Assembly: GCA_036381035.1 (NCBI GenBank)
Contig: DASVDQ010000109.1
Span: 1 to 64,000, forward strand
Direction of reading: 5' to 3'
Length of the DNA stretch: 64,000 nucleotides
From: Trueperaceae bacterium
GTDB lineage: Bacteria; Deinococcota; Deinococci; Deinococcales; Trueperaceae
Positions 10,262-18,311 of the stretch are shown one piece after another. A program made the position numbers and the translations under genes. Each line of letters starts with the position of its first letter. Positions within the stretch are counted from its first letter, which is position 1. The notes below the pieces were generated by a model. It was not told the DNA's origin. It saw only the letters and a program-made list of their open reading frames with translations, and searched no databases.

Positions 10262-11323
10262 GTGCCAATGAACGAGGAAGGCATCCTCTCGTTCTCGGCC
10301 CCGCTCGTGGGCCGGCGGAGGCTCGTCGTCACGCCCGCTCCGGTGCTGGAGCTGGCGTACGCCTACTACTTCCTCATGCGCCGCTTCGGCGAGGGGCGCG
10401 ACGACGACCTGCCGTGGGTGAGGCAGCTCAGGGAGAACCCGCCGGCCAGCATCGACATCCTGAAGCGGGCCTGGGGCGACGAGGAGCTGCGCTCCGTCGG
10501 CACCGAGCTGCTGCTCCTGGCCTGCAGCCTCGGCTACGCGCTCGATGGCACGCCGCAGCGCTTCCTCGCCGACTTCCCCGGCCTGGCCGAGCGCGCGCTG
10601 GAGGGCCTGCGTCAGCTCGTGGAGGAGAGCGAGGAGCTGGCGGACGAGGAGCGCGACGCCAAGTACGAGGAGGTCGCGGCGCGCCTCAGGCTGCTCGGCC
10701 AGCCGCGCGTCTCGGCGACGATGCAGAGCGCCCTCTCGGCGCTGTGGTCGTACCTGGAGCCCACCTACGAGCGCGAGGGACGCGCGGTCAGCGATGCCGC
10801 CGCCCGGGAGCTCGAGGCCGAGGTCGCCGCCACGGGCGACCTGCTATCGGCGCTGCCCGAACACCACTTCGTCCGCTTCGAGGGCGCCGCCGAGTCGTTC
10901 CGCAGGGCGCAGGACCAGGGCGGCAGGTTCGTCGTCGTCCCCCTCTACTTCGCCTCGCAGGGCGGCTTCCACCTCGACTTCGGCGGCGTCGACTACGTCG
11001 GCTACGGCGTGCATGCCGAGAGCCTCTTCGCCAAGCAGCAGTCGGAGCTGGCCGACCTGGCCGGGAAGCTCAAGGCGTTCAGCGACCCGACGCGCCTGCT
11101 GCTGATGGTGCTCATCGGGCGCCTCTCGCAGTTCCCGCTCACCGTCGGCGACCTCGCGAAGCAGGTCGGGGTCAGCCAGCCCACGACGAGCGGCCACCTC
11201 AGGCTGCTCAAGGAGATGGGCCTCGTCGACGTGGTGAAGAAGGGCAACCGCTCCTACTACAGCCTCGTCGAACCGGCCGTGAAGGACGTGATCGCGGCCC
11301 TGCAGCGCTCGCTCGTCGGCTGA
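10262..11323 (+). CDS. ArsR-type transcriptional regulator with large N-terminal domain
   Basis: A 353-residue regulator. The last 90 residues form an ArsR winged helix: LKAFSDPTRLLLMVLIG, then the recognition helix GVSQPTTSGHLRLLKEMGLV and the wing VVKKGNRSYYSL. No metal-binding CxC is seen in helix 3. The first 260 residues form an unrecognised, largely helical domain, acidic around 120-145 (VEESEELADEER), which could sense a ligand or dimerise. It stands alone between unrelated genes, so the target is unknown. Confidence 0.8.
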   Translation: MPMNEEGILSFSAPLVGRRRLVVTPAPVLELAYAYYFLMRRFGEGRDDDLPWVRQLRENPPASIDILKRAWGDEELRSVGTELLLLACSLGYALDGTPQRFLADFPGLAERALEGLRQLVEESEELADEERDAKYEEVAARLRLLGQPRVSATMQSALSALWSYLEPTYEREGRAVSDAAARELEAEVAATGDLLSALPEHHFVRFEGAAESFRRAQDQGGRFVVVPLYFASQGGFHLDFGGVDYVGYGVHAESLFAKQQSELADLAGKLKAFSDPTRLLLMVLIGRLSQFPLTVGDLAKQVGVSQPTTSGHLRLLKEMGLVDVVKKGNRSYYSLVEPAVKDVIAALQRSLVG

Positions 11324-11446
11324 CGGTCCCCTCCCGCGGCCAGCGCGCCGCTCGGTCCGATGGCCTTCCCGGCTCGCGGTCTGCGGCGCGTCCGAGGGCC
11401 GTCCCGCCGGCACCGGGCCCCGCCGACCTATATCGGCGTCTCCCTA

Positions 11447-11475
11447 TTGACACGAGGGGACCGTCCGCCTATAGT
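11447..11475 (+). promoter_or_regulatory. Near-consensus sigma70 promoter
   Basis: TTGACA (11447-11452) and TATAGT (11470-11475) are exactly 17 bases apart. This is the best housekeeping promoter seen in the window. Transcription would start near 11482, giving a leader of about 13 nt that holds GGAGG. Confidence 0.85.
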
Positions 11476-11479
11476 CCTC

Positions 11480-11497
11480 CATAGGAGGTGGCCTATG
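11480..11497 (+). promoter_or_regulatory. Strong ribosome site inside a possible start-codon hairpin
   Basis: GGAGG (11484-11488) sits six bases before ATG 11495. CATAGG (11480-11485) can pair with CCTATG (11492-11497), which includes the start codon, leaving AGGTGG in the loop. CCTCC at 11476-11480 is also complementary to the Shine-Dalgarno sequence, but a start site near 11482 would leave it out of the RNA. Regulation by this structure is only a possibility. Confidence 0.45.
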
Positions 11498-11614
11498 TTC
11501 TACACGGTCGCGCAGCTCAGGCAGCTGGTGAAGGACCGGATCGACAGCAACGCGCGCAGCGCCCGTCTGGCGCGGGCCTCACAGGCCGGCAGGCGCGTCG
11601 GCGACGCCCGTTGA
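11495..11614 (+). CDS. 39-residue basic peptide with a strong promoter
   Basis: A short reading frame beginning MFYTVAQLRQLVKDRID and ending in a basic Ala/Arg-rich tail. It has seven or eight arginines, no Cys, and one likely amphipathic helix. I do not recognise it. The case for it being real rests on the near-consensus promoter, the full GGAGG ribosome site at ideal spacing, and the lack of any other gene here. It could also mark a small RNA. The 240 bases after it (11615-11854) hold no gene or clear terminator that I can see. Confidence 0.65.
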   Translation: MFYTVAQLRQLVKDRIDSNARSARLARASQAGRRVGDAR

Positions 11615-11854
11615 GCTAGGTCACCCCTGCTTCCAGGAGGCGCGCTCGCACCATCCTCCAGCAGTCGGTGCGGGCGCGTTGACGTGTCAGCGCCCAGCAG
11701 CTTCATAGCCGAACGCCGAACGGATCGGTCCTCTTCGGGGCGCGAAAGCCGCCGCGCGGCCGTCGTCGGCGCGCTCGCCAGGGGGCGGGCGGCCGTGGCC
11801 GGAGGGCTCGACCGACGGCGGGCGGCGCCGGCGAGCGCCCGCTCCGCCTGACGG

Positions 11855-12241
11855 TCACTGCGCGCTGGTGAGGTCGGGGCGCAGCGAGCGGGCCTCGCGC
11901 AGGTAGACGTGCACCATCTCACGCTGCGAGCGACGCGTGTGCACCTGCATCATCACCCTGATGCAGCGCGGCAGTCGGCCCGGGACGGGGATCTCCTGGT
12001 TGCACAGCAGCGGCACCATGTCCATGCCCAGCTCGCGGGCGGCCTCGGCGGGGAACGTCGAGACGAGGTCGGGCGTGGTCGTGAAGAAGATCGCCGCGAT
12101 GCGGTCGTAGTCGGTCACGCCGTTCGCCTCGAGCATCGCCCCGAGGAGCTCGCGGGTGGCCGCGAGGATGAGGTCGGGGCGGTCCTCCGCCACGGTGATG
12201 GCGCCCCGCACCCCGCGCACCCAGTAGGGCCCGTCGTCCAT
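11855..12241 (-). CDS. aroH: Chorismate mutase, AroH type
   Basis: A monofunctional chorismate mutase (chorismate to prephenate) of the trimeric Bacillus AroH class, 128 residues. It begins VRGVRGAITVAEDRPDLI and contains FFTTTPDLVSTFPAEAARE, VPLLCNQEIPVPG and the C-terminal RCIRVMMQVHT with the catalytic arginine region. The ATG start has TAGACT (12254-12249) seven bases upstream, a leaderless arrangement. The acyl-CoA dehydrogenase gene is divergent, 66 bases away. Confidence 0.93.
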   Translation of the reverse strand: MDDGPYWVRGVRGAITVAEDRPDLILAATRELLGAMLEANGVTDYDRIAAIFFTTTPDLVSTFPAEAARELGMDMVPLLCNQEIPVPGRLPRCIRVMMQVHTRRSQREMVHVYLREARSLRPDLTSAQ

Positions 12242-12295
12242 GGCGCGGAGTCTACCAGCAGCCCCTGGGCGCCCCCGGGAGGGCTCCGCTACGTC

Positions 12296-12301
12296 GATAC
12301 T
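12296..12301 (+). promoter_or_regulatory. -10 box for a leaderless transcript
   Basis: GATACT lies six bases before ATG 12308. It fixes the start of the acyl-CoA dehydrogenase gene, whose frame is open far upstream. Confidence 0.45.
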
Positions 12302-12307
12302 GGACCC

Positions 12308-13498
12308 ATGACGCGAGACGCGGCCGCTGCGCCAGAGTGGTTCGACCTCACCGACGACCAACGCGCCCTGCTCGGCCCCCTGCGGGAGGTGCTGAAGGGA
12401 GAGGTCGCGCCCGGAGCCGCCGCGAGGGACGCCGCCGGCGAGTTCCCGCACGACCTGGTCAGGCGGCTGGGCGAGCTCGGGCTCTTCGGCCTGCAGGTCC
12501 CGGAGCGCCTAGGCGGGGCCGGGCTGGACACGGTGACGGCCGCGCTCGTCATCGAGGAGGTCGCGTCCGTAGACGGCTCGCTGGCCCTCACCGTCGCCTC
12601 CCACAACTCCCTCTGCCTCGGGCACCTCCTGCGCGCCGGCGACGAGCGGCAGCTCGAGCGCTGGGTGCCGCCACTCGCCGCGGGGGAGCGGCTGGGCGCG
12701 TGGTGCCTGACCGAGCCCGGGGCCGGCTCCGACGCCGCCGCGATCGCCACCCGCGCGCGCCCGGAGGGCGACCACTGGGTCGTCGACGGCAGCAAGGTCT
12801 TCATCACGCAGGGCACCGTCGGCTCCACGTACGTCCTCATGGCCCGCACGACCGACCCGGCCGCGGGCCGCGAGCGGTCCCACGGCATCAGCGCCTTCGT
12901 CGCCGACGGCGCGACAGCGGGCCTCGTGCGCGGCAAGCCGGAGAAGAAGCTCGGGCTCACCAGCTCCGACACCACGCCCCTCGCGTTCGAGGGCATGAGG
13001 TTGCCAGCCGACGCCCTGCTGGGACGCGAGGGCGAGGCGTTCGCCGACGTCTCGTACGTGCTCACCGGCGGGCGCATCGGCATCGGCGCCATGGCCGTCG
13101 GTCTCGGGCGCGCCGCCCTCGAGACGGCCCTCGCCTACGCGGCGGAGCGGCGCCAGTTCGGCAGGCCCATCGCCCGCCACCAGGCGATCGCCTTCAAGCT
13201 CGCCGAGATGGCCATGGAGCTGGAGGCCGCGCGCCTGCTCGTGCGCAAGGCGGCCGCCCTGCGCGACGCGGGACGAGAGCACACCGCCGCGGCGGCGATG
13301 GCCAAGCTGAAGGGCAGCACCGCCGGCGTGGCGGCCTGCGACGCCGCGATCCAGGTCCTCGGCGGCTACGGCTACACTAAGGAGTACCCGGTGGAGCGCT
13401 ACTGGCGCGACGCCCGCCTCACCCGCATCGGCGAGGGCACCGACGAGATCCAGCACCTGATCATCGCCAGGGACCTGCTGCGCTCGGTGGGAGCCTGA
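12308..13498 (+). CDS. Acyl-CoA dehydrogenase
   Basis: An FAD-dependent acyl-CoA dehydrogenase (alpha,beta-desaturation), 396 residues. Landmarks are the ACAD signatures LGAWCLTEPGAGSDAAAI and the FAD-contacting WVVDGSKVFITQG. The C-terminal helical domain has QFGRPIARHQ, QVLGGYGYTKEYPVERYWRDAR and RIGEGTDEIQ with the catalytic glutamate of the short-chain/butyryl type. Substrate chain length cannot be read from the sequence. It is a single-gene unit. Confidence 0.93.
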   Translation: MTRDAAAAPEWFDLTDDQRALLGPLREVLKGEVAPGAAARDAAGEFPHDLVRRLGELGLFGLQVPERLGGAGLDTVTAALVIEEVASVDGSLALTVASHNSLCLGHLLRAGDERQLERWVPPLAAGERLGAWCLTEPGAGSDAAAIATRARPEGDHWVVDGSKVFITQGTVGSTYVLMARTTDPAAGRERSHGISAFVADGATAGLVRGKPEKKLGLTSSDTTPLAFEGMRLPADALLGREGEAFADVSYVLTGGRIGIGAMAVGLGRAALETALAYAAERRQFGRPIARHQAIAFKLAEMAMELEAARLLVRKAAALRDAGREHTAAAAMAKLKGSTAGVAACDAAIQVLGGYGYTKEYPVERYWRDARLTRIGEGTDEIQHLIIARDLLRSVGA

Positions 13499-13624
13499 GG
13501 ACCCGCGGCGCCACCGACTGCCCCGCTCGGTAGAGGCGTGAGGGACCTCCCGGCGGGGACGCATGACGACCGGGTCACCGCCGCGGTGGACGCCCGCGAG
13601 CCGGCTGGGCGGACGCGCGGTCCC

Positions 13625-14677
13625 TCAGGCGGCCGCGCGCTCGCCCGGGGGCGCCGCGCCGAGCGGGGCGTCGAGCACCTCGTCGGGCACCGCGCGCAGG
13701 GCGTCAGTGAGCAGCTCCGGACCGGCGCCGGGGCGGTGGGCGCCCTCGCTGAGGGCGCGGCGCCACGCGCGTCCGCCCGGAGCCCCCTTGAACAGGTTCA
13801 GCATGTGCCTCGTGACGGCGTGGAGCGGCGTGCCAGCCGCGACCTCGGCGGCGGCGTGGTCGGCCATGGACGCGACGACGCCCCGCAGCGTGACGGTACG
13901 ACCGGAGCCCGTGAGGGCCGGGTCGACGTCGGCGAGCAGCGCCGGGCGCTCGTAGAACGCCCGACCGATCATCACGCCGTCGACCCACCGCAGGTGCTCC
14001 ATCGCCGCGGCGACGTGCGGCACGCCACCGTTGAGCTCGACCGGGAGCTCGGGGCGCTCGCGCTTCAGGCGGTAGACGTCCTCGTAGCGCAGCGGCGGCA
14101 CCGTCCTGTTCTCCCGCGGCGACAGGCCGCTCAGCCAGGCCTTGCGCGCGTGGACCGTGTACGCGACGGGCGCGCCGCCGGAGGACGCCTCCACGACGTC
14201 GACGAAGCGCAGGAGGTCCTCGTAGGCGTCGGCGTCGTCGATGCCGATGCGGTGCTTGACGCTGACGGGCAGCCCCGCCTCGGCCAGCGCGGCCAGGCAC
14301 TCGCCCACAAGCTCCGGCTCGGCCATCAGGCAGGCGCCGAAGCGGCCGCTCCTCACGCGGTCGGAGGGGCAGCCGACGTTGAGGTTCAGCTCGGCGTAGC
14401 CGAACTCGGCCCCCGCCGCGGCGGCGGCGCGCAGCTCGTCGGGGTCCGACCCGCCGAGCTGCAGCACGACGGCGCCCTCCTCCGGCGAACGCCCTAGGAG
14501 CCGCTCCCTGTCGCCGTGCAGCACGGCCTTGGCCGTGACCATCTCGGTGTAGAGCAGGACCTGGCGCGAGAGCAGCCTGGCCAGGCGCCTGAAGTGCCTG
14601 TCGGTGAGCGCCATCATCGGCGCGACCGAGAGGCGCGGCCGCACCCCGCGCCAGCCCGTTGCGGCGCGCCCTGTCAA
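13625..14677 (-). CDS. dusA: tRNA-dihydrouridine synthase A
   Basis: An FMN-dependent enzyme that reduces uridines 20/20a in the tRNA D-loop. It shows [26 protein letters not shown], the catalytic cysteine in [21 protein letters not shown] and VELNGGVPH. The start is chosen as TTG 14677 because it overlaps the ispH stop (TTGA) and gives about 350 residues; the frame is open further upstream inside ispH. It forms a two-gene operon with ispH. Confidence 0.93.
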   Translation of the reverse strand: MTGRAATGWRGVRPRLSVAPMMALTDRHFRRLARLLSRQVLLYTEMVTAKAVLHGDRERLLGRSPEEGAVVLQLGGSDPDELRAAAAAGAEFGYAELNLNVGCPSDRVRSGRFGACLMAEPELVGECLAALAEAGLPVSVKHRIGIDDADAYEDLLRFVDVVEASSGGAPVAYTVHARKAWLSGLSPRENRTVPPLRYEDVYRLKRERPELPVELNGGVPHVAAAMEHLRWVDGVMIGRAFYERPALLADVDPALTGSGRTVTLRGVVASMADHAAAEVAAGTPLHAVTRHMLNLFKGAPGGRAWRRALSEGAHRPGAGPELLTDALRAVPDEVLDAPLGAAPPGERAAA

Positions 14678-15690
14678 GCGGGCGCCTCCACGCGCCTCGG
14701 CTTGCGGAACGCGATGTCCTCCCACTCCCCCTCCTCGACGACCTCGAGGGACGGGTTGCGGTCCCTGAAGAACGCCACGACCTCCTGCACGAGGTCGTCC
14801 GGCGTGCTCGCCGCCGAGGTGACGCCCACCCGGCGCACGCCGGCCAGCCAGCCCTCCTCGATGTCGGCGACCGACTCGATCCGCCGCGCGTTGCCGGTCA
14901 TGCCCTCGGCGAGCTCGACGAGCCTCATGCCGTTCGACGACGCGGCGCTCGTCACCACGAGGAACAGGTCGACGCGCGGCGCGATGCGGCGCACGGCGTC
15001 CTGCCTGTTCTTGGTGGCGAAGCAGAGGTCGTCGGAGGGCGGCACGACCAGGTTGGGGAAGCGGCTCTTGAGGACCTCGATGGTCCTCATCGTGTCGTCG
15101 ACCGAGAGCGTCGTCTGCGTCAGCACGACGACGCGGTCGGGGTCGGGCACCTCGACCGTGTGGGGGTCGGCGAGGCCGGGGTCGTGGTTGCGGTTGCCCA
15201 CCACGGCCACGACCGTCGTGTGCTCCGGCGCCTCGCCCCGCGTGCCGATGACCTCCTGGTGAGTCGTCGAGTCGCCGACGAGGAGGACGTGGTAGCCGCG
15301 CTCGGCGTAGCGCTTGGCCTCGTTGTGGACCTTCGTGACCAGCGGGCAGGTGGCGTCGACGGTCGCCAGCCTCAGCTCGGCGGCCCGCCTCCTGACCGCG
15401 GGGCTCACGCCGTGGGCGCTGAAGACGACCGTGTGGCCGACCGTCCTCCCCGCCGCGGCCGCGGCGCGCCGGGCCTCCTCGAGGTCGTCCAGGTCCTCGA
15501 CGAACGTGACCCCGTGGCGCTCCTCCAGCCGGGAGACGACGGTCTTGTTGTGCACGATGTCGTGGTAGACGGCGATGCCGCCCTCGCCGCGCGCCGCGGA
15601 CTCGGCCGCCTGCTCCTCGACGGCCCTGATCGCCATGACGACGCCGGCGCAGAACCCGCGCGGCTTGGCGAGGTAGAGGCGCTCGACCAT
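14674..15690 (-). CDS. ispH: 4-hydroxy-3-methylbut-2-enyl diphosphate reductase
   Basis: The last enzyme of the MEP pathway, making IPP and DMAPP with a [4Fe-4S] cluster. The three cluster cysteines are present: [13 protein letters not shown] and [11 protein letters not shown]. The [16 protein letters not shown] and [11 protein letters not shown] motifs also fit. At 338 residues it is normal in length. The ATG start has TATCAT (15703-15698) seven bases upstream. ispD and ispE of the same pathway are 39 kb away in this window. Confidence 0.96.
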   Translation of the reverse strand: MVERLYLAKPRGFCAGVVMAIRAVEEQAAESAARGEGGIAVYHDIVHNKTVVSRLEERHGVTFVEDLDDLEEARRAAAAAGRTVGHTVVFSAHGVSPAVRRRAAELRLATVDATCPLVTKVHNEAKRYAERGYHVLLVGDSTTHQEVIGTRGEAPEHTTVVAVVGNRNHDPGLADPHTVEVPDPDRVVVLTQTTLSVDDTMRTIEVLKSRFPNLVVPPSDDLCFATKNRQDAVRRIAPRVDLFLVVTSAASSNGMRLVELAEGMTGNARRIESVADIEEGWLAGVRRVGVTSAASTPDDLVQEVVAFFRDRNPSLEVVEEGEWEDIAFRKPRRVEAPA

Positions 15691-15735
15691 CCCGGCGATG
15701 ATACCGGGGCCCGCCCGCGCCGGGCGTCCGCGCGC

Positions 15736-15765
15736 TTGTCCCAGCGAGACCGCGCGTGGTACTCT
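15736..15765 (+). promoter_or_regulatory. Promoter of tRNA-Ile
   Basis: TTGTCC and TACTCT are separated by 18 bases and end 23 bases before the mature tRNA 5' end. Confidence 0.55.
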
Positions 15766-15788
15766 CGGGGACGCTGCCTGATGGGAGC

Positions 15789-15865
15789 GGGCGATTAGCT
15801 CAGCAGGTTAGAGCGCGTCGCTGATAACGACGAGGTCGGTGGTTCGAGTCCACCATCGCCCACCA
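15789..15865 (+). tRNA. tRNA-Ile (GAU)
   Basis: A complete cloverleaf of 77 nt with CCA encoded. The acceptor pairs GGGCGAT with ATCGCCC, the D-loop is TTAGCTCAGCAGGTTAGAG, the anticodon loop CTGATAA carries GAT, and the T-arm has GGTTCGAGTCC. It is not next to rRNA genes here. Confidence 0.97.
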
Positions 15866-15872
15866 CGAGAAC

Positions 15873-15896
15873 GGCGCGCCCGGGTCCGGGCGCGCC
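15873..15896 (+). terminator. Hairpin terminator after tRNA-Ile
   Basis: A perfect GC stem of 10-11 bp (GGCGCGCCCGG / CCGGGCGCGCC) begins seven bases after the tRNA. It is followed by CTCT rather than a long T-run. It may also serve the converging protease gene. Confidence 0.7.
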
Positions 15897-15933
15897 CTCT
15901 GCTTCGGCGCCACCCTCCGGCGGCGCGCGGCGC

Positions 15934-17121
15934 CTAGTCGGCCCCGTTGCCCACGAAGACGTCGGTGCGCGCGCCCAGCGTCAGCTCGACGCGGAACGTG
16001 GCGTTCCCGCGCTGCACGGTCACGACCACCGTCTGGCCGATCTCCTTCTGCCTGATCTCGGCGACGAGGTCCTGGTAGGTGGGCGTCGGTCTGCCGTCGA
16101 TCGCCACCACGACGTCGGCCTGCGGCACGATGCGCACGCCGCTCTCGCTCACCAGGGTCTCCTCCGAGCGGCTGCGCAGCCCGGCGCGCTCGGCGGGGCT
16201 GCCGGGCATCACCTGGCGGACGATGACGCCGGGACGCGCGCCCAGGTAGTGCGCCGACCTGGCCGGGTCGTAGTCGTTCTCGACGGTGAAGCCGATCACC
16301 GGCACGTCGCGCCGGCCGCCCGCCAGGACGGTGGTGAACAGCTCGTCGCCGGCGACGAGCGGGACGGCGTAGCTGGCGTAGGCGCTGGGGAGGCGCGCGC
16401 CGCGCAGGTAGGGCGGCACCCAGTCCTGCGAGGTCATCGCCGACGGGTTGAAGCTGATGTAGCTGACGACCCCGACGACCTCGCCCTTCTCGTTGACCAC
16501 CGGACCGCCGGAGTCGCCCGGCGCCAGGGAGTTCGTCAGCTCGATCGTGCCGCTGGCGAAGTCGGCCCGGCCCGCCTGGACGCCGAGACGCGTGACACGT
16601 CCGGCGCGCGCCGCCAGGAAGTCGCCGCGGCTGTTGCCGATGGCCACCACCTGGTCGCCGACCTCAGGGCGCCTGGCGGCGGGCGTCAGGTACGGCACGG
16701 CGTGGTCGACGTCGGCGCGCAGCGCCGCCACGTCCATGTAGACGTCGAAGCCGACGAGGTCGAGCGTGTACTCGGCGCCGGCCGCCGTGACGGCCACCAG
16801 GCGCGTGGGACAGGGCTGCGTGCTGCTCTGCTCGACGACGTGGAAGGCCGTGAAGACCATGCCGTCCGCGGTGACGAAGAAGCCGGTGCCGACGCCGAGC
16901 GTCTGGCCGGCCCGCGAGCCCGTGCACCGCGCCTCGATGCGCACTGTCGCGTCCCTGGCGAGCAGGTAGGCCTCCTCGAGCTGCCCCTCGGGCTGCTCGA
17001 CGGGAGGCGGCCCCTGCACGTGCATCAGCCGCGGCTCCTCCCGCCGCAGCTCGGTGGCCAGCACCGCCGCTAGCGCCAGCGTGAAGAACAGCAGCCACGT
17101 GAAGGGCCGGGGTCCCGACAC
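15934..17121 (-). CDS. Membrane-anchored trypsin-like serine protease with PDZ domain
   Basis: A 395-residue extracytoplasmic protease of the DegP/HtrA class. Residues 6-22 form an uncleaved-looking membrane anchor, followed by a Pro/Glu-rich linker. The catalytic triad is visible: His in FTAFHVVE, Asp in VYMDVAALR, Ser in LAPGDSGGPVV. The C-terminal PDZ domain includes GVIVRQVMPGSPAERAGL and VVVAIDGRPTPTYQDL. The insertion between the protease and PDZ parts (MTSQDWVPPYLRG onward) is unusual. Start GTG 17121 is supported by TATATT six bases upstream. Substrate unknown; envelope quality control is the usual role. Confidence 0.88.
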   Translation of the reverse strand: MSGPRPFTWLLFFTLALAAVLATELRREEPRLMHVQGPPPVEQPEGQLEEAYLLARDATVRIEARCTGSRAGQTLGVGTGFFVTADGMVFTAFHVVEQSSTQPCPTRLVAVTAAGAEYTLDLVGFDVYMDVAALRADVDHAVPYLTPAARRPEVGDQVVAIGNSRGDFLAARAGRVTRLGVQAGRADFASGTIELTNSLAPGDSGGPVVNEKGEVVGVVSYISFNPSAMTSQDWVPPYLRGARLPSAYASYAVPLVAGDELFTTVLAGGRRDVPVIGFTVENDYDPARSAHYLGARPGVIVRQVMPGSPAERAGLRSRSEETLVSESGVRIVPQADVVVAIDGRPTPTYQDLVAEIRQKEIGQTVVVTVQRGNATFRVELTLGARTDVFVGNGAD

Positions 17122-17170
17122 GACGCCAATATAAGCGGCCTACGGACGGGCCACGAGTATCATTGGCCGC

Positions 17171-18187
17171 ATGCCGCCGCTCCCCGACAACGCCCCCGAC
17201 CCCGCGTACCGCGAGAAGCTCCGCGAGGCGGCGCGCGTCGCGCGCTCCTGGAGCGGCCCCGTCGTCGTCCTCACCCACGTGGACCCGGACGGCGACGCCG
17301 TCGGCAGCAGCCTGGCGCTCGGGCGCGCCCTGAGGACGCTGGGCAAGGACGTCACCGTCGCCACGACCCCTCCCAGGTACCTGCGCTTCCTCGCCGACGA
17401 GGGAGAGCTCGTCGACGAGGTGCCGAGGCTGCCGCAGGGCGCGCTGCTGTTCGTCCTCGACGTGGCCGACAGGTCGCGCGTGGCCGGCGGACCCGCCGAG
17501 GGCGCGGCGTTCACGGTGAACATCGATCACCACGGCACCAACGACCGCTTCGGCGACATCGCCGTGGTGCAGCCGAGCAAGGCCGCCACGGCGCTGCTGG
17601 TGAAGGAGCTGATCGACGAGCTCGGCGTGGCTTGGACCCCCGCGATCGCCACGCCCTGCCTCACCGGCATCATCACGGACACCGGGAACTTCCGCTTCGC
17701 CAACACGAACCGCGAGGTGCTCGAGGCGGCGGGCGAGCTGCTCGACCACGGCGTCGAGTACGTCTGGCTCACCGACAGGCTCCAGTGGCGCCACCCCGAC
17801 TACTTCAAGACCCTGGGGCGCGTCATGGAGACCGTCGAGTTCGACCTCGGCGGCAGGCTCGTCACCGCCCGCTACACGGCGGACATGAAGCCCGTCTCCG
17901 GCGCGGAGGAGGACGACTCCGACGACTTCGTCGGCATCATCCGCTACGCCGAAGGCGTCCTCGTCGCCGCCCTGCTGAAGGAGCGCGGGCCCGACGTGAA
18001 GATCAGCGTGCGCACTCGTGACGGCGTCTCGGCGCAGGCGATCTGCGTGGAGCTGGGCGGCGGCGGGCACGTGGCGGCCGCCGGCGCCACGCTGCCGGGC
18101 GTCGACCTCGACGAGGCCGAACGCCGGCTCGTGGCGGCCGCGCGGCGGGAGCTGGAGCGCCAGGGCCAGCTGCCCGTGACGGCCTAA
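17171..18187 (+). CDS. DHH/DHHA1 phosphoesterase, NrnA-like
   Basis: A DHH-family phosphoesterase, 338 residues. Members of this family cleave short oligonucleotides, pAp or cyclic dinucleotide products. Motifs: THVDPDGDAVGSS, FVLDVADRSR, the name-giving NIDHHGTND and GIITDTGNFRF. The C-terminal DHHA1 domain ends in the GGGGHVAAAGATL substrate loop. The ATG is preceded by TATCAT seven bases upstream. It is divergent from the protease gene. NrnA is the closest guess, but substrate preference cannot be read from the sequence. Confidence 0.88.
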   Translation: MPPLPDNAPDPAYREKLREAARVARSWSGPVVVLTHVDPDGDAVGSSLALGRALRTLGKDVTVATTPPRYLRFLADEGELVDEVPRLPQGALLFVLDVADRSRVAGGPAEGAAFTVNIDHHGTNDRFGDIAVVQPSKAATALLVKELIDELGVAWTPAIATPCLTGIITDTGNFRFANTNREVLEAAGELLDHGVEYVWLTDRLQWRHPDYFKTLGRVMETVEFDLGGRLVTARYTADMKPVSGAEEDDSDDFVGIIRYAEGVLVAALLKERGPDVKISVRTRDGVSAQAICVELGGGGHVAAAGATLPGVDLDEAERRLVAAARRELERQGQLPVTA

Positions 18188-18251
18188 GGACGGTCGAAGC
18201 GCCGGGCGGCTCGAGCACTCCCGCGGCTCGGCGCCAAGCCTCACGCGGACG

Positions 18252-18272
18252 GCCGCGGCCCGGCGCCGCGGC
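18252..18272. terminator. Possible bidirectional terminator hairpin
   Basis: GCCGCGG and CCGCGGC form a 7-bp stem with a 7-nt loop in the gap between two converging genes. There is no T-run. Confidence 0.4.
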
Positions 18273-18311
18273 GGACCGCCCCTCGGCGCCCGCCGCCCAC
18301 TAGCAGACCCG

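Noticed and set aside
11615-11854. A possible structured RNA (RNase P, SRP or 6S type) in the gap before aroH
   Set aside because: None of the conserved cores of these RNAs could be found on either strand.
15789-15865. tRNA-Ile as a hotspot for an integrated element
   Set aside because: No integrase, no repeated tRNA 3' end and no change in gene content or composition occur on either side.
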